NCBI GenBank assembly: GCA_028711575.1
Contig: JAQTSA010000003.1
Span: 1-42,303 of the forward strand
Direction of reading: 5' to 3'
DNA length: 42,303 nt
Origin: Candidatus Omnitrophota bacterium
GTDB lineage: Bacteria; Omnitrophota; Gorgyraeia; Duberdicusellales; 4484-171
Every line of letters begins with the position of its first letter. Within the stretch, counting starts at the first letter, position 1. Of this stretch, positions 24,297-32,879 are shown in pieces. The notes under the pieces were generated by a model that was not told the DNA's origin, did not search any database, and was given only the letters and a program-made list of their open reading frames with translations. Both the position numbers and the translations under genes were made by a program.

Positions 24297-26312
24297 ATGT
24301 TTACTACCTTTAATCCTCATTCTTTTGCTCCATTAGCGGTGGCAATTGTCTTTTTCTTTGTTCCGCTTATCCCGTATCTTAAAAAACAAAAATCTTCACT
24401 GACTTTAAGCTTTCTTTTTTTTGGCCATTTATCTTTTGTCTGGCAGTTTTCTTATTTTATTGCTTATAACCTAAAAGAAGAAGCTTTGATAATGTTTTGG
24501 TTCAAGATGTCTTATTTAGGGGTTTTACTTATTCCTTCGGCAACCTATCATTTTATAGTTTCGATTCTTAACCTTAACCGAAAAAAAATGGTGGCTTTTT
24601 TTTACTGCATTTTTTTTCTAATATGGCTTTTACTTTTTAAAAGTAACCATGTAATTGAAGGAATACGTTTTTTTCCTTGGGGGCCGCGCCCGGTATTGGG
24701 TATAGTTTTTGGCTGGTTTCTTTTAGCTTGGGTTATTCCGGCGATTCTCGCCTTGAGCTATCTTTATCGTGAATATAAAAGCAACAAATCTCCTTACCAG
24801 CGCAAACGGGTAAAATATCTTTTGTTTAGCTTGCCGATAGCTTATTTCTCGATTATAGATTTTCTGCCGAATTATGGGGTAAACATTTATCCTTTAGGGT
24901 TTGTTCCTTTACTGATTTTTGGATTGTTAACGACTTACGCGATTTTTCGATACCGCTTATTGAATTTTGAGATGATAATTAAAAAAGGTACGCTTATGGC
25001 TTTAGGTGTGGTTATTGCCGTAAGCTCAATATATGTAGCTACTTTTTATTTTCAACCTTATTTATCTTTAGTTAGCCAGAAGAACTGGATATATTTTCCA
25101 ATAACAATTTCTTTTATTGGGGGAATTGGTCTATACCGGTTTATAAATTTTGTCCGATTTATTCAGGAAGATGAGCTCTCAAAAAGATTTGCTTATCGGC
25201 CGATTTTAAAACAGGAAGGTGAACGGATATCTTCAGCTAAGAATTCTCAGGAACTTATTACTTATCTTGTTCGCGATTTAAGCTGTTGGGTCAGGCTTGA
25301 TTATGTCGCGATTCTTCTTCTGGATTGGCAGAAAAAAGGGTATGTTTTAGAAAAAAAAGTTAACAGGTCCGGCCGGCTTTCCCGCTTACCTTTAAGGCTT
25401 AATATTGATAAAGAGAATCCTTTGGTAGTCGAACTGTTACGCAGCCGAAAACCGCTAGTTAGGGAGGAGATTGAATACTCGTTACGCGGGAGAACTCAAA
25501 TTTCAGAAAGTGACATTTTTTTATCTAATCTTTTAGTTGAGATGCGGCTGTTAGGCTCGGAAATAGCTATTCCAAGTTTTTGTGAAGGAAAGCTCTTAGC
25601 AATAATAATTATTGGCCACAAAATTAACAGAAACGATATTGTAACTTACCAGGATTTAGAGATTCTTGTTTCTTTATCTCACAATATCGGCCGGGCTTTG
25701 TACGGCTTTATGCTCAAAGAAGAAAAAGTCCGTCTTATCGTGGCCGCGCAAAATACTCTTATCAGTGCTATTGAAGCAAAAGATGGATATACCCGGGGCC
25801 ATACTGATCGAGTGGCCAAATACGCAACGCTTATGGGGGAAAAGATTCAGCGTCAGTTGAGGAGTTTTCCCTATGGGGTATATAATCTGAAATGGAGCGC
25901 TCAGCTTCATGATGTTGGCAAAATTGCTATTCCTGATGAGATTCTTCTTAAGCCCGGCGCTCTTACCTCTCAAGAGTGGGATAAAGTTAAAGCTCATCCT
26001 TTAGAGGGAATAAAGATCGTTAATTCGGTTAAAGAATGGCTGGGCGAAGACATTTGTGCCGGGATAATGCATCATCATGAAAATTATGACGGTTCAGGAT
26101 ATCCCTTTGGCCAAAAAGGTGAAGAAATTCATATATTTGCCAGGATTATTAGGGTTGCTGATGCGTATGACGCGATGACGACTGATCGTCCTTATAGGAA
26201 AGCTTTGATCCCTTCCCAGGCTTGTGAAGAGCTTGTTCGTTACAAAGGAATTCAGTTTGATCCTTTTGTTGTCGAGGTCTTTGAAGAGTTATATAATAAT
26301 GGAGAGATTTAA
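24297..26312 (+). CDS. 7TM-GAF-HD-GYP domain protein, probable c-di-GMP phosphodiesterase
   Basis: 671 aa from the ATG at 24297. The track start at 24225 lies in a GCTCGCCTGGCGAGC hairpin of the repeat region. Residues 10-300 hold seven or eight membrane helices of the histidine-kinase N-terminal 7TM type. A GAF-like domain follows (about 300-465; DYVAILLLDW, SEIAIPSFCEGKLLAIIIIG). The HD-GYP domain covers about 485-671: GYTRGHTDRV, LHDVGKIAIPDEILLKPG, IMHHHENYDGSGYP and RVADAYDAMTTDRPYR, with HD and GYP residues all present. It could hydrolyse c-di-GMP and so oppose the REC-GGDEF protein. TTTACT-17 bp-TACACT lies just upstream, again close to the ATG. Confidence 0.9.
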   Translation: MFTTFNPHSFAPLAVAIVFFFVPLIPYLKKQKSSLTLSFLFFGHLSFVWQFSYFIAYNLKEEALIMFWFKMSYLGVLLIPSATYHFIVSILNLNRKKMVAFFYCIFFLIWLLLFKSNHVIEGIRFFPWGPRPVLGIVFGWFLLAWVIPAILALSYLYREYKSNKSPYQRKRVKYLLFSLPIAYFSIIDFLPNYGVNIYPLGFVPLLIFGLLTTYAIFRYRLLNFEMIIKKGTLMALGVVIAVSSIYVATFYFQPYLSLVSQKNWIYFPITISFIGGIGLYRFINFVRFIQEDELSKRFAYRPILKQEGERISSAKNSQELITYLVRDLSCWVRLDYVAILLLDWQKKGYVLEKKVNRSGRLSRLPLRLNIDKENPLVVELLRSRKPLVREEIEYSLRGRTQISESDIFLSNLLVEMRLLGSEIAIPSFCEGKLLAIIIIGHKINRNDIVTYQDLEILVSLSHNIGRALYGFMLKEEKVRLIVAAQNTLISAIEAKDGYTRGHTDRVAKYATLMGEKIQRQLRSFPYGVYNLKWSAQLHDVGKIAIPDEILLKPGALTSQEWDKVKAHPLEGIKIVNSVKEWLGEDICAGIMHHHENYDGSGYPFGQKGEEIHIFARIIRVADAYDAMTTDRPYRKALIPSQACEELVRYKGIQFDPFVVEVFEELYNNGEI

Positions 26313-26415
26313 GATTTAATATCTAAGCTTTCGGCTTTAAGGTTTTAAATTTATTTGTTGCCGGTTATAAAGGCTGGGCTGAATTGATAATAATTTTGAT
26401 TTATAAAGGAGAAAG

Positions 26416-26838
26416 ATGACTTGGTTTGGCTGGGCGTTGCTTACGGCTTTTGTTTGGGGCGTTGTTCCGATATTTGAAAAAATCGGACTAAAAAATGTTG
26501 AACCTTTTGCCGCTTTGTTTTATCGTTGTCTAGGAGTCTTGTTGGGTGTTTTAGTCTTGTTGTCTTTTCGAGTCACGTCTCAACAATTAAAAGCTGTGAG
26601 TTTCCGTTCAATAATGTTTTTAGTATCTGCCGGATTTTTGGCAAGTTTTGTCGCTCAAGTATTTTTTTATCAGGGACTAAAAATCGCCGATGTTTCAAAA
26701 ATTGTTCCGATTGCCGGAAGTTTTCCTTTGTTCGCGTTTGTTTTTGGCGTTTGTTTTCTTGGGGAAACTTTGACTATAGCTAAAGTTATCGGAGCTTTGA
26801 TGATTGTTGGCGGAATTTGGGTTATAAAAGCCGGATAG
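26416..26838 (+). CDS. Half-size EamA-family transporter
   Basis: 140 aa with five predicted membrane segments, one EamA repeat instead of the usual two. The EamA pattern is clear: ALLTAFVWGVVPIFEKIGL at the start, AQVFFYQGLKIADVSKIVPI in the middle, and GETLTIAKVIGALMIVGGIWVI at the end. Single-repeat members must pair to make a full 10-TM transporter. The substrate is unknown. Shine-Dalgarno AAAGGAGAAAG precedes the ATG. It stands alone between the HD-GYP gene and the nitroreductase. Confidence 0.88.
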   Translation: MTWFGWALLTAFVWGVVPIFEKIGLKNVEPFAALFYRCLGVLLGVLVLLSFRVTSQQLKAVSFRSIMFLVSAGFLASFVAQVFFYQGLKIADVSKIVPIAGSFPLFAFVFGVCFLGETLTIAKVIGALMIVGGIWVIKAG

Positions 26839-26915
26839 ACCAGGAAAAGTTATTGGCTGTTCAATTTTAACGGATATGTATATAATAGAATAAGATGAAA
26901 ACCTGAGGCAAGTTT

Positions 26916-27458
26916 ATGGATTTATTTGAAGCATTGATTAAGCGGCATAGCTATCGGCAAGGGTTTAAAAACCAATCTGTACCAAGTAGCGATTTGGAAA
27001 AAATTGTTCAGGCCGGGATTATGGCTCCTTCCGGGAAAAACGCTCAGACCACAGAGTTCATTATAGTCGACGATACTCGGTTGGTTTCGAAAATCGGCCA
27101 GATGCATTCCCAAGATATGTTTCGCCAGGCTAAGGCTTTTATCTGTTGTCTTATTGATAAAAATCCTCTTAAAATTTACGAGGGCCATTCTTTCGCCGTT
27201 GAGGATTGTTCGGCGGCAGTAGAGAATATGTTGCTTGCGATTACAGCTTTAGGATACGCTTCAGTTTGGGTTGACGGGTGGCTTCGTCTTGAGTCAAGAG
27301 CCGAAACGATTTCTAATTTGCTATCGGTCCCAAAGGGTAAAGTAATAAGGGTAATACTTCCGATAGGTGTGCCAATAGCTGTTCTCTGCCAGAAAGAAAA
27401 AAAATCGTTTGATCAAAGGGCATGGTTTAATAGTTATCGGCGGAAAGACAAGGTGTAA
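26916..27458 (+). CDS. Nitroreductase family protein
   Basis: 180 aa flavoenzyme. Family motifs: IKRHSYRQGF (Arg-Ser/His-Tyr-Arg FMN-phosphate site), APSGKNAQTTEFIIV, EDCSAAVENMLLAITALGYASVW and the terminal VILPIGVP. It probably binds FMN as a dimer and reduces a quinone, nitro compound or similar; the substrate cannot be told from sequence. A TATAAT lies at 26881-26886. The tail KEKKSFDQRAWFN replaces the usual KxRxPxxEl. The next gene starts 4 nt after its stop, so they may be co-transcribed. Confidence 0.9.
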   Translation: MDLFEALIKRHSYRQGFKNQSVPSSDLEKIVQAGIMAPSGKNAQTTEFIIVDDTRLVSKIGQMHSQDMFRQAKAFICCLIDKNPLKIYEGHSFAVEDCSAAVENMLLAITALGYASVWVDGWLRLESRAETISNLLSVPKGKVIRVILPIGVPIAVLCQKEKKSFDQRAWFNSYRRKDKV

Positions 27459-27462
27459 TATT

Positions 27463-28197
27463 ATGAAACGGCAATTTATAGCTTTAATGATTTTGTTATT
27501 GGTTGGTTCTAATTCTTTTGGAGAAACAATTGTTTTAAATTCCGGCAAAACTGTTGAAGGTAAAATAGTTCAAGATAATCCCGAAGAAATTAAGTTTGAT
27601 GTCGACGGAATCCTTATTACTTATTATAAGGATGACATTGCCAGTATCGACGGTATTGCCATGAACAAGGAAGAAGATTCTTCTCAAGAGAAAGATCCTT
27701 TTAAGATCGATGTTGATAAGATAATTTCTGAAGGACATCGCCCGGGTGAAAATATTTTTGCTAAGCGCGGCCCTAAAACTGAACGCTATATGGATTTAAT
27801 TGAAATCGGTAAAGCTTACGCTCAAAATGGAGAATATTTTAAAGCGCGTGATTATTTTAAACGGGCGATAGGTGTTGGTCCTTATCATTCCGCCGGATAT
27901 ATTGGGCTGGGTACAGCTTACCTTGTTTTAGGCCGTTACGGAGACGCAGAACGGGCATTCCAAATCGCTAAACAATTGAGCCAGCAAGAGGGTGACAAGA
28001 AGAAGATCGAAGATTTAGACGAGCTGCTTTTTCAATTAGGTACTATCAAAACTGATGGAGCTGAGCTTCATCCTAAAGCGAAAAAAAGGACTTTTTTCTT
28101 GAAGCGGCTGCTTGTTGTTTTAATCTGTGTTCTTTTGGGGTCTTTAGCGGTTCTTTTTAGGAAAAAGAAATATCCGGTATCTAAAATAGAAACGTAA
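27463..28197 (+). CDS. Exported TPR protein with N-terminal 'SGKTVEGKIV' domain and C-terminal TM (paralogue 1)
   Basis: 244 aa from the ATG at 27463. The track start at 27409 lies inside the nitroreductase. A signal peptide (MKRQFIALMILLLVGSNSFG) is followed by a small beta domain (IVLNSGKTVEGKIVQDNPEE, IKFDVDGILITYYKDDIASI), two TPR-like helical repeats (about 105-180; AYAQNGEYFKARDYFKRAIG and GLGTAYLVLGRYGDAERAFQ), and one C-terminal TM (RLLVVLICVLLGSLAVLF) with a basic tail. Anchored with the TPR domain in the periplasm. The gene at 28789 is a paralogue sharing the same N-terminal domain. Confidence 0.8.
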   Translation: MKRQFIALMILLLVGSNSFGETIVLNSGKTVEGKIVQDNPEEIKFDVDGILITYYKDDIASIDGIAMNKEEDSSQEKDPFKIDVDKIISEGHRPGENIFAKRGPKTERYMDLIEIGKAYAQNGEYFKARDYFKRAIGVGPYHSAGYIGLGTAYLVLGRYGDAERAFQIAKQLSQQEGDKKKIEDLDELLFQLGTIKTDGAELHPKAKKRTFFLKRLLVVLICVLLGSLAVLFRKKKYPVSKIET

Positions 28198-28201
28198 AAT
28201 T

Positions 28202-28771
28202 ATGGTTGTCAGACGGTTTAATAAATCCATTTTATTTTTTATTGTTTTATTTATTTTCCCTTTAGTTGGTTCAACTGAGCCGCGGGTAGAAAAGGATTAT
28301 TATCCTAAAGGAAACATAAGATTCATTATTCCTTATAACGGTGATAAAAAGGAAGGTCTCTGCCGATGGTATTATGAGAATGGAAATATCAAGCAAGAGA
28401 CTCCCTACAAAAATGGTTTGCGCGATGGTATTGACCAGTGGTATCATTCCAACGGAAAGAATCATAAGCAGATTCAATATTCCCAAGGGGTTCTTCACGG
28501 GTTTTATAGAGTATACTACAATGATGGATCTTTACAGGAAGAAACTCTTTATGCGCAAGGGAAGAAGCATGGAGATTATAGCAAGTATTCCCGCAAAGGG
28601 GACCTTCTGTTAAAAATAAGATATAAAAATGATCTTAAAGAAGTTTCTCTTCTTTTCGATAATAATGGCAAACCTTCTTATCGGATAATATATCGCCGGG
28701 GGAAATTCTGGCGTCAGGAGAGGCTGAAAGCCACTGGCAGTATGTTTGACGCTTTAACCGGGAAAAAATAA
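28202..28771 (+). CDS. Exported YwqK/MORN-repeat protein
   Basis: 189 aa. A signal peptide (about 1-25) is followed by four or five 22-24-residue repeats of the YwqK/MORN type: EGLCRWYYENGNIKQETPYK, DGIDQWYHSNGKNHKQIQYS, GFYRVYYNDGSLQEETLYAQ and HGDYSKYSRKGDLLLKIRYK. Databases label such proteins 'antitoxin YwqK family', but no toxin lies next to it, so I do not call a toxin-antitoxin pair. The repeats form extended beta-hairpins that may bind partner proteins or lipids. It sits between two paralogous TPR genes (4 nt after the first, 17 nt before the second). Confidence 0.85.
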   Translation: MVVRRFNKSILFFIVLFIFPLVGSTEPRVEKDYYPKGNIRFIIPYNGDKKEGLCRWYYENGNIKQETPYKNGLRDGIDQWYHSNGKNHKQIQYSQGVLHGFYRVYYNDGSLQEETLYAQGKKHGDYSKYSRKGDLLLKIRYKNDLKEVSLLFDNNGKPSYRIIYRRGKFWRQERLKATGSMFDALTGKK

Positions 28772-28788
28772 TCGAAGAGGGTAATCTG

Positions 28789-29886
28789 GTGAAAAAGGTT
28801 TTAAGTCTTGTTGTTTTCTTTTCGGTTTTATTTTTTTATCAACTAACCTTTGGCTCGGTTATTGTTCTTAAAACCGGAGAAACCTTAGAAGGAAAAATAG
28901 TTGAAAGGTCAAAAGATTATATCGTCGTCAATTATTTAGGTGTACCTTTAACGTATTATTTTGAGGAGATAGCTGTTATTGATGGGAAAAAAATCAAGAC
29001 ATCTGTCCCGACAAGAGAAGCAGAGATTATTGAAGAAAAAAATAAAGTAAAAAAGGGCCGTTCATTACCTTCAAAAACAGCGAATCGAACGCTTGATTCC
29101 CAAGATGATAATCTCCGGAATTTTCCTTCTCAGCAAGAATTAACTGAAGTTTTGGTGCCTTTTTATCTTTTAAAAGGTGTCGATTATATCTATCAGGGTA
29201 ACTTGGACAAAGCTGAGGCTCTTTTTCGTCAAGCTTCGATGCTTGATAAGAAAAACAGTTTCTATAAGCGAGCTTTAAAAATTATTGATGACGCTAAAAA
29301 TAATGTTATTCCCAAAGAATCAGTTCCGCTGCTTTTTGAGTCTGAAAATCATCTTTTCAAACGAGAAGCGAAAGAATCTCTTTTGGTTTTAGCTCGGGCG
29401 CTGAAACTTACGGGAAAGTATGATATAAGTTATTACGGCCTCGGGGTAACTTACATGCTGCTTAATGATTTTCGACGAAGTGTTACTTATTTTCAGGAGG
29501 CAGTAGCATTGAACCCTGAGTTCGCGGAAGCGCATTTTAATTTAGGTTATTCTTTGGCAATGCTCTATGATTTTAACAAATCTATCGAATCTTTTTGGCG
29601 CGGGTTACAGCTTGACCCTGAGAATGCTATCGGTTGGTGCGGGCTTGGCACATCATTAAGTTATCTTGAGCATTATAAACAAGCTGTAATCTGTTTCAAT
29701 AAAGGTCTTGAGTTTGATCCCGAGTATCCAAATGGTTATTTCGGCCTTGCGGTCTTGTATTCTAAGGCTGGTGAGATAGTCCGGGCTAAAGCTAATTTTG
29801 AAAAAGCAAGCGCTCTATTTAAGCAACAAGGGAATAAAGAAGGGGTAAAACAGGTAAACATATATTTAAAAAAAATTAAAAAATAG
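28789..29886 (+). CDS. Exported TPR protein with N-terminal 'TGETLEGKIV' domain (paralogue 2)
   Basis: 365 aa from a GTG start. The signal peptide (VKKVLSLVVFFSVLFFYQLTFGS) is followed by the same small domain as in the gene at 27463 (VIVLKTGETLEGKIVERSKD, YIVVNYLGVPLTYYFEEIAV). After a charged linker (about 75-120) come about six TPR units to the C-terminus, for example YYGLGVTYMLLNDFRRSVTY and AHFNLGYSLAMLYDFNKSIE. It lacks the C-terminal TM of its paralogue, so it is probably free in the periplasm. The shared domain plus adjacency points to a tandem duplication interrupted by the YwqK gene. Confidence 0.82.
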   Translation: MKKVLSLVVFFSVLFFYQLTFGSVIVLKTGETLEGKIVERSKDYIVVNYLGVPLTYYFEEIAVIDGKKIKTSVPTREAEIIEEKNKVKKGRSLPSKTANRTLDSQDDNLRNFPSQQELTEVLVPFYLLKGVDYIYQGNLDKAEALFRQASMLDKKNSFYKRALKIIDDAKNNVIPKESVPLLFESENHLFKREAKESLLVLARALKLTGKYDISYYGLGVTYMLLNDFRRSVTYFQEAVALNPEFAEAHFNLGYSLAMLYDFNKSIESFWRGLQLDPENAIGWCGLGTSLSYLEHYKQAVICFNKGLEFDPEYPNGYFGLAVLYSKAGEIVRAKANFEKASALFKQQGNKEGVKQVNIYLKKIKK

Positions 29887-29928
29887 AAATGTTAGTTTTG
29901 AAAAATATTATTAAATGATTTTAAAACA

Positions 29929-30759
29929 ATGAAAAAATTAAAAATATCGCGATTAATTAAACTTGGTTTTCTTATTTTTCTTATTTTTTCTTTTAGGCTA
30001 TTGGCCTTTTCTTCTGATTTTGATGAACTTGGTTTAGGCGGCCGCTCTTCTGATGGCCGGTTTTTAGTCTATGCTTCAGATTATGGTTTGGCAAAAAAAA
30101 TCAGCAGCCGAGTCCGGGATATTTATAATAAAGTGATATCTGATATTGGTTATTCCGGCGCCTTTAAGGGTAAATATCAAATATTTGTTTGGGATTCTAA
30201 ATCAGGGTTTATGAATTTCTTAAGGCCGCGTTCTTTTGGGGTAAACGCAGAAAATGTTGCCGCTGTCGCTATTGCTAAGTATAGCAATGGGGTCGCCACG
30301 ATTGCCGGCTACTCAAGCGACAGGTTCTTTAACAGCGATCTTCCCCATGAATTAACTCACCTGATCCTCAATGATATTTTTGGGTCGGCGCAGCTAATAC
30401 CGCTTTGGCTGAATGAAGGCCTTGCCACTTATGAAGGAGACGGGCCTTTGGGTAATGAACAACGTTTGTTTTTACGAGAAGCTCTATCAAATCAAACCCA
30501 TATACCTCTAGCTGAATTATTTTCTTTAAGGCAGTATCCTTTGTCGGGATACAAAATTAAACTTTTTTATTTGCAGTCGCAGTCTTTAGTCGATTATCTT
30601 TTGAGAACTAAACCTAAACAGGACAGCTTCGATTCTTTTCTCCGATGGTACGTGGTTAAAGGAAACTCTTTTCCTAAAGCTTATCTTTATTCTTATGGCG
30701 CTCAGGGTGGGCTAAAAAAACTTGAAGAGTCTTGGATAAACTATATAATGAACAATTGA
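29929..30759 (+). CDS. Exported gluzincin metallopeptidase (peptidase MA-like)
   Basis: 276 aa. A signal peptide (about 1-27) precedes a zinc-peptidase domain with H140-E-L-T-H144 (LPHELTHLIL) and a downstream glutamate, E163, in PLWLNEGLATYEG. This is the gluzincin arrangement of the MA clan. The N-terminal 100 residues hold the substrate-edge strand region (YQIFVWDSKSGF). It probably cleaves periplasmic proteins or peptides; the target is unknown. It belongs to the run of co-directional exported-protein genes that begins at 27463 and is 42 nt after paralogue 2. Confidence 0.87.
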   Translation: MKKLKISRLIKLGFLIFLIFSFRLLAFSSDFDELGLGGRSSDGRFLVYASDYGLAKKISSRVRDIYNKVISDIGYSGAFKGKYQIFVWDSKSGFMNFLRPRSFGVNAENVAAVAIAKYSNGVATIAGYSSDRFFNSDLPHELTHLILNDIFGSAQLIPLWLNEGLATYEGDGPLGNEQRLFLREALSNQTHIPLAELFSLRQYPLSGYKIKLFYLQSQSLVDYLLRTKPKQDSFDSFLRWYVVKGNSFPKAYLYSYGAQGGLKKLEESWINYIMNN

Positions 30760-30771
30760 GGAGGATTCTTT

Positions 30772-31044
30772 ATGGAAATAGAGGTAGCGCGTCCCAGTCA
30801 AGATGAAATTAAAGATTTAGGAATTTTATCTTGGCCGATATGGCAAAAAGAGAAAAGCCGCTTTGAATGGTTTTATGCTGAAACCGAAATTTGTTATTTT
30901 CTTGAAGGCCGGGTGCTGGTTGAATTTGAAGACGGTAAAACGGTGTCTGTCGGCAAAGGAGATTTAGTTACTTTTCCTAAAGATTTAAGTTGTATTTGGC
31001 ACATAGAATCCGACGTAAAAAAACATTATAACTTCAAGGAATAG
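30772..31044 (+). CDS. Small cupin-domain protein (DUF861-like)
   Basis: 90 aa, a single cupin barrel: WFYAETEICYFLEGRVLVEF, EDGKTVSVGKGDLVTFPKDL and SCIWHIESDVKKHYNF. The usual first metal histidines are mostly replaced (E-I-C-Y in motif 1), as in the EutQ/DUF861 group, so metal binding is uncertain. Shine-Dalgarno GAGGAGG precedes the ATG. It ends 32 nt from the convergent M48 gene; no strong terminator hairpin is seen in that gap. Confidence 0.85.
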   Translation: MEIEVARPSQDEIKDLGILSWPIWQKEKSRFEWFYAETEICYFLEGRVLVEFEDGKTVSVGKGDLVTFPKDLSCIWHIESDVKKHYNFKE

Positions 31045-31076
31045 GCTCAGATTTCTGCTCATTTTCTTTGTTCAAT

Positions 31077-31895
31077 TTATCTTTCTAAAAAAGGGTATGC
31101 TTTAACCTCATTTTTGTCATTCTTGTATTTTCTCTGCCGAATTGTTTCTTTTATATAATCTAACCTTTTTTGAGGGTGAGGGTGACTGGAGAAAAAAGCC
31201 ATAAATTTTGGGGTTTTTGTTTTTTTTGTTAAAAGGTTCATAAATTCAAGCGAACCGTTTACGTTGCCGTTTACGCGATTTAGGAGGGTTAAGGCGAAGA
31301 TGTCAGCATTTTTTTCCTGACTTTGAGAAAATTTCATTTCTAAATTAGAAATCGAGTTTTGCATAAACCCGCTCGCCGGGTTTTTTTCTCCTAAAAGAAC
31401 GGTAGATATAGCAAAAAAAACTAAGCTTCGGCCAAAAGCTTTTAGATGGTCGTTATGATAAAAGTGTCCCAGCTCGTGAGCCAAAACGAAAGAAATTTCA
31501 TTTTCCGAAGATATTTCTTTAAGTAATTCGCTGAATATTATTATTCTGTTTCCTGGTATAGCCAGGGCGTTTACGTGCGAGTCTTCTACTATTTGGACAG
31601 TGTAAATATCGTCTCTGTCTTGTAAACCCTTAGCCAGGTTGTCTAAAATGGCTTGGAGATAACCTTCTTCTTTGGTGCGGGTTTTTTCTTTATATAATTT
31701 TGCGAAAACTTTTGATAAGCTGTTTTCCAGTTTATCCGGCATTTTGGCGACAATAACGTCTACGGCAAATCCCAGGCTTATATAAACAACAGAAACAATT
31801 AACAACAAAGCCGCTAATAGCGATAATAGTTCTTTTAAGGCTGATTTTTTTGAGATGTTATCGTTTGCTTCAATCAGCTTAGGTTTGTAATCCAT
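31077..31895 (-). CDS. M48 family metalloprotease, membrane-anchored
   Basis: 272 aa. An N-terminal TM (about 25-50, LLSLLAALLLIVSVVYISLG) precedes a zinc-protease domain with HELGH (LAHELGHFYHNDH), a downstream NADIFAL glutamate-type motif (EKNADIFALTLL) and the C-terminal HPHPQKRLDYI, all typical of M48 (HtpX/Oma1/BepA-like). It probably takes part in envelope protein quality control. Last gene of a minus-strand operon: PIN, YbjQ, YbjQ-TM, M48, with 6 nt to the gene upstream. A pairing of M48 proteases with YbjQ proteins is not something I know as standard. Confidence 0.9.
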   Translation of the reverse strand: MDYKPKLIEANDNISKKSALKELLSLLAALLLIVSVVYISLGFAVDVIVAKMPDKLENSLSKVFAKLYKEKTRTKEEGYLQAILDNLAKGLQDRDDIYTVQIVEDSHVNALAIPGNRIIIFSELLKEISSENEISFVLAHELGHFYHNDHLKAFGRSLVFFAISTVLLGEKNPASGFMQNSISNLEMKFSQSQEKNADIFALTLLNRVNGNVNGSLEFMNLLTKKTKTPKFMAFFSSHPHPQKRLDYIKETIRQRKYKNDKNEVKAYPFLER

Positions 31896-31901
31896 ACAAT
31901 A

Positions 31902-32534
31902 TTATTTTATTAGCAAAAGAGCCAATAAGCCGATTAGAATAATGACGCCAACAATAAGGCTGAGAGTGTCAATCGATAAAGATTTAGCGGTAACTTCCTT
32001 TTTATGACGTGCTGATTCATTTTGAGACAGAATTTCTTGCTGTTTGACTAAATTATTTTCTTTGGCGTAAGCCGGAGGATTCTTAAAGGTTATAGCTGTT
32101 CCATAAGCTAAGGCTTCACTACAGCGAATGCTGTTTTTATCATAAAGACTGCCAATATTGGACATTTCAATTCGGGCATTAATGATTATATGAGCGTTCG
32201 GGGCTGATTCTTTCATTCTGAGCAGAGCTTCGCGCCTTGACCGGTCAAGAATAGTTTCAAAGGAAGAAACTTCGCCGCCGAAGATATTGATAAACCAGGC
32301 CAAAAAACTTTTGAAATAATCAATTGAGATTACAACACTTCCTTTTACAAATTCAGCATTTTTTATTTCTTCGGTTTCGGTTATGTTTTTTGAAGTAATT
32401 ATCGGCAGGTTAAGTGAGTTTCTTTCTCTCTTTTTTAAAGAAAGGTAATGACCTTTTTCTATAACTTTTGTGCCTACGAAATAAGCTGTAATCAAGGTTA
32501 TAACCGAAACGATTAGATTTATAAATTCGCTCAT
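31902..32534 (-). CDS. YbjQ-domain protein with N- and C-terminal membrane segments
   Basis: 210 aa. An N-terminal TM (about 5-22) is followed by a YbjQ/DUF74 domain (about 45-155): ITSKNITETEEIKNAEFVKG, then INIFGGEVSSFETILDRSRR, EALLRMKESAPNAHIIINAR and EALAYGTAITF. A charged linker and a C-terminal TM (LSLIVGVIILIGLLALLLI) complete it. YbjQ domains assemble into dodecin-like pentamers in solved structures; 'heavy-metal-binding' is only a database label. The neighbour upstream is the soluble version of the same domain, which suggests that one anchors the other at the membrane beside the M48 protease. Confidence 0.83.
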   Translation of the reverse strand: MSEFINLIVSVITLITAYFVGTKVIEKGHYLSLKKRERNSLNLPIITSKNITETEEIKNAEFVKGSVVISIDYFKSFLAWFINIFGGEVSSFETILDRSRREALLRMKESAPNAHIIINARIEMSNIGSLYDKNSIRCSEALAYGTAITFKNPPAYAKENNLVKQQEILSQNESARHKKEVTAKSLSIDTLSLIVGVIILIGLLALLLIK

Positions 32535-32564
32535 AGTCTGGCTTTAGTTATTTAGAACAGCCGG

Positions 32565-32879
32565 TTACTCTACTTTCACGGCTGTGCCATAAACGTATAA
32601 CTCGGCGGCGCCAGCGGTGATAGCAGAAGTAGCAAACCGTAAATTTATTATAGCGTTTGCGCCTAGCTGTTGCGCTTGTTGTTTCATTCTTTCGATTGAT
32701 TGATTACGGGACTCTTCAAGCAATTGGGTGTAGCCGTGGAGTTCGCCGCCGACGATGTTTTTTAATCCGGCAAGGATATCTGTGCCGACATGTTTTGCTC
32801 TTACAGTTGAGCCGGTAACTAGCCCGTAATGTTCAATGATTTTTTTCCCAGGCACAGAGTCGATGTTTGTAAGAATCAT
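32565..32879 (-). CDS. YbjQ family protein (soluble)
   Basis: 104 aa, the canonical YbjQ/DUF74 length. Conserved features: LTNIDSVPGKKIIEHYGLVT, IVGGELHGYTQLLEESRNQS, ERMKQQAQQLGANAIINLRF and ELYVYGTAV. Its ATG overlaps the PIN stop (4 nt) behind GGAGGT. Function is unknown. Confidence 0.92.
   Translation of the reverse strand: MILTNIDSVPGKKIIEHYGLVTGSTVRAKHVGTDILAGLKNIVGGELHGYTQLLEESRNQSIERMKQQAQQLGANAIINLRFATSAITAGAAELYVYGTAVKVE

Noticed and set aside
28202-28771. Toxin-antitoxin pair (YwqK-family antitoxin)
   Set aside because: The protein carries a signal peptide and its neighbours are exported TPR proteins; no toxin candidate is adjacent.
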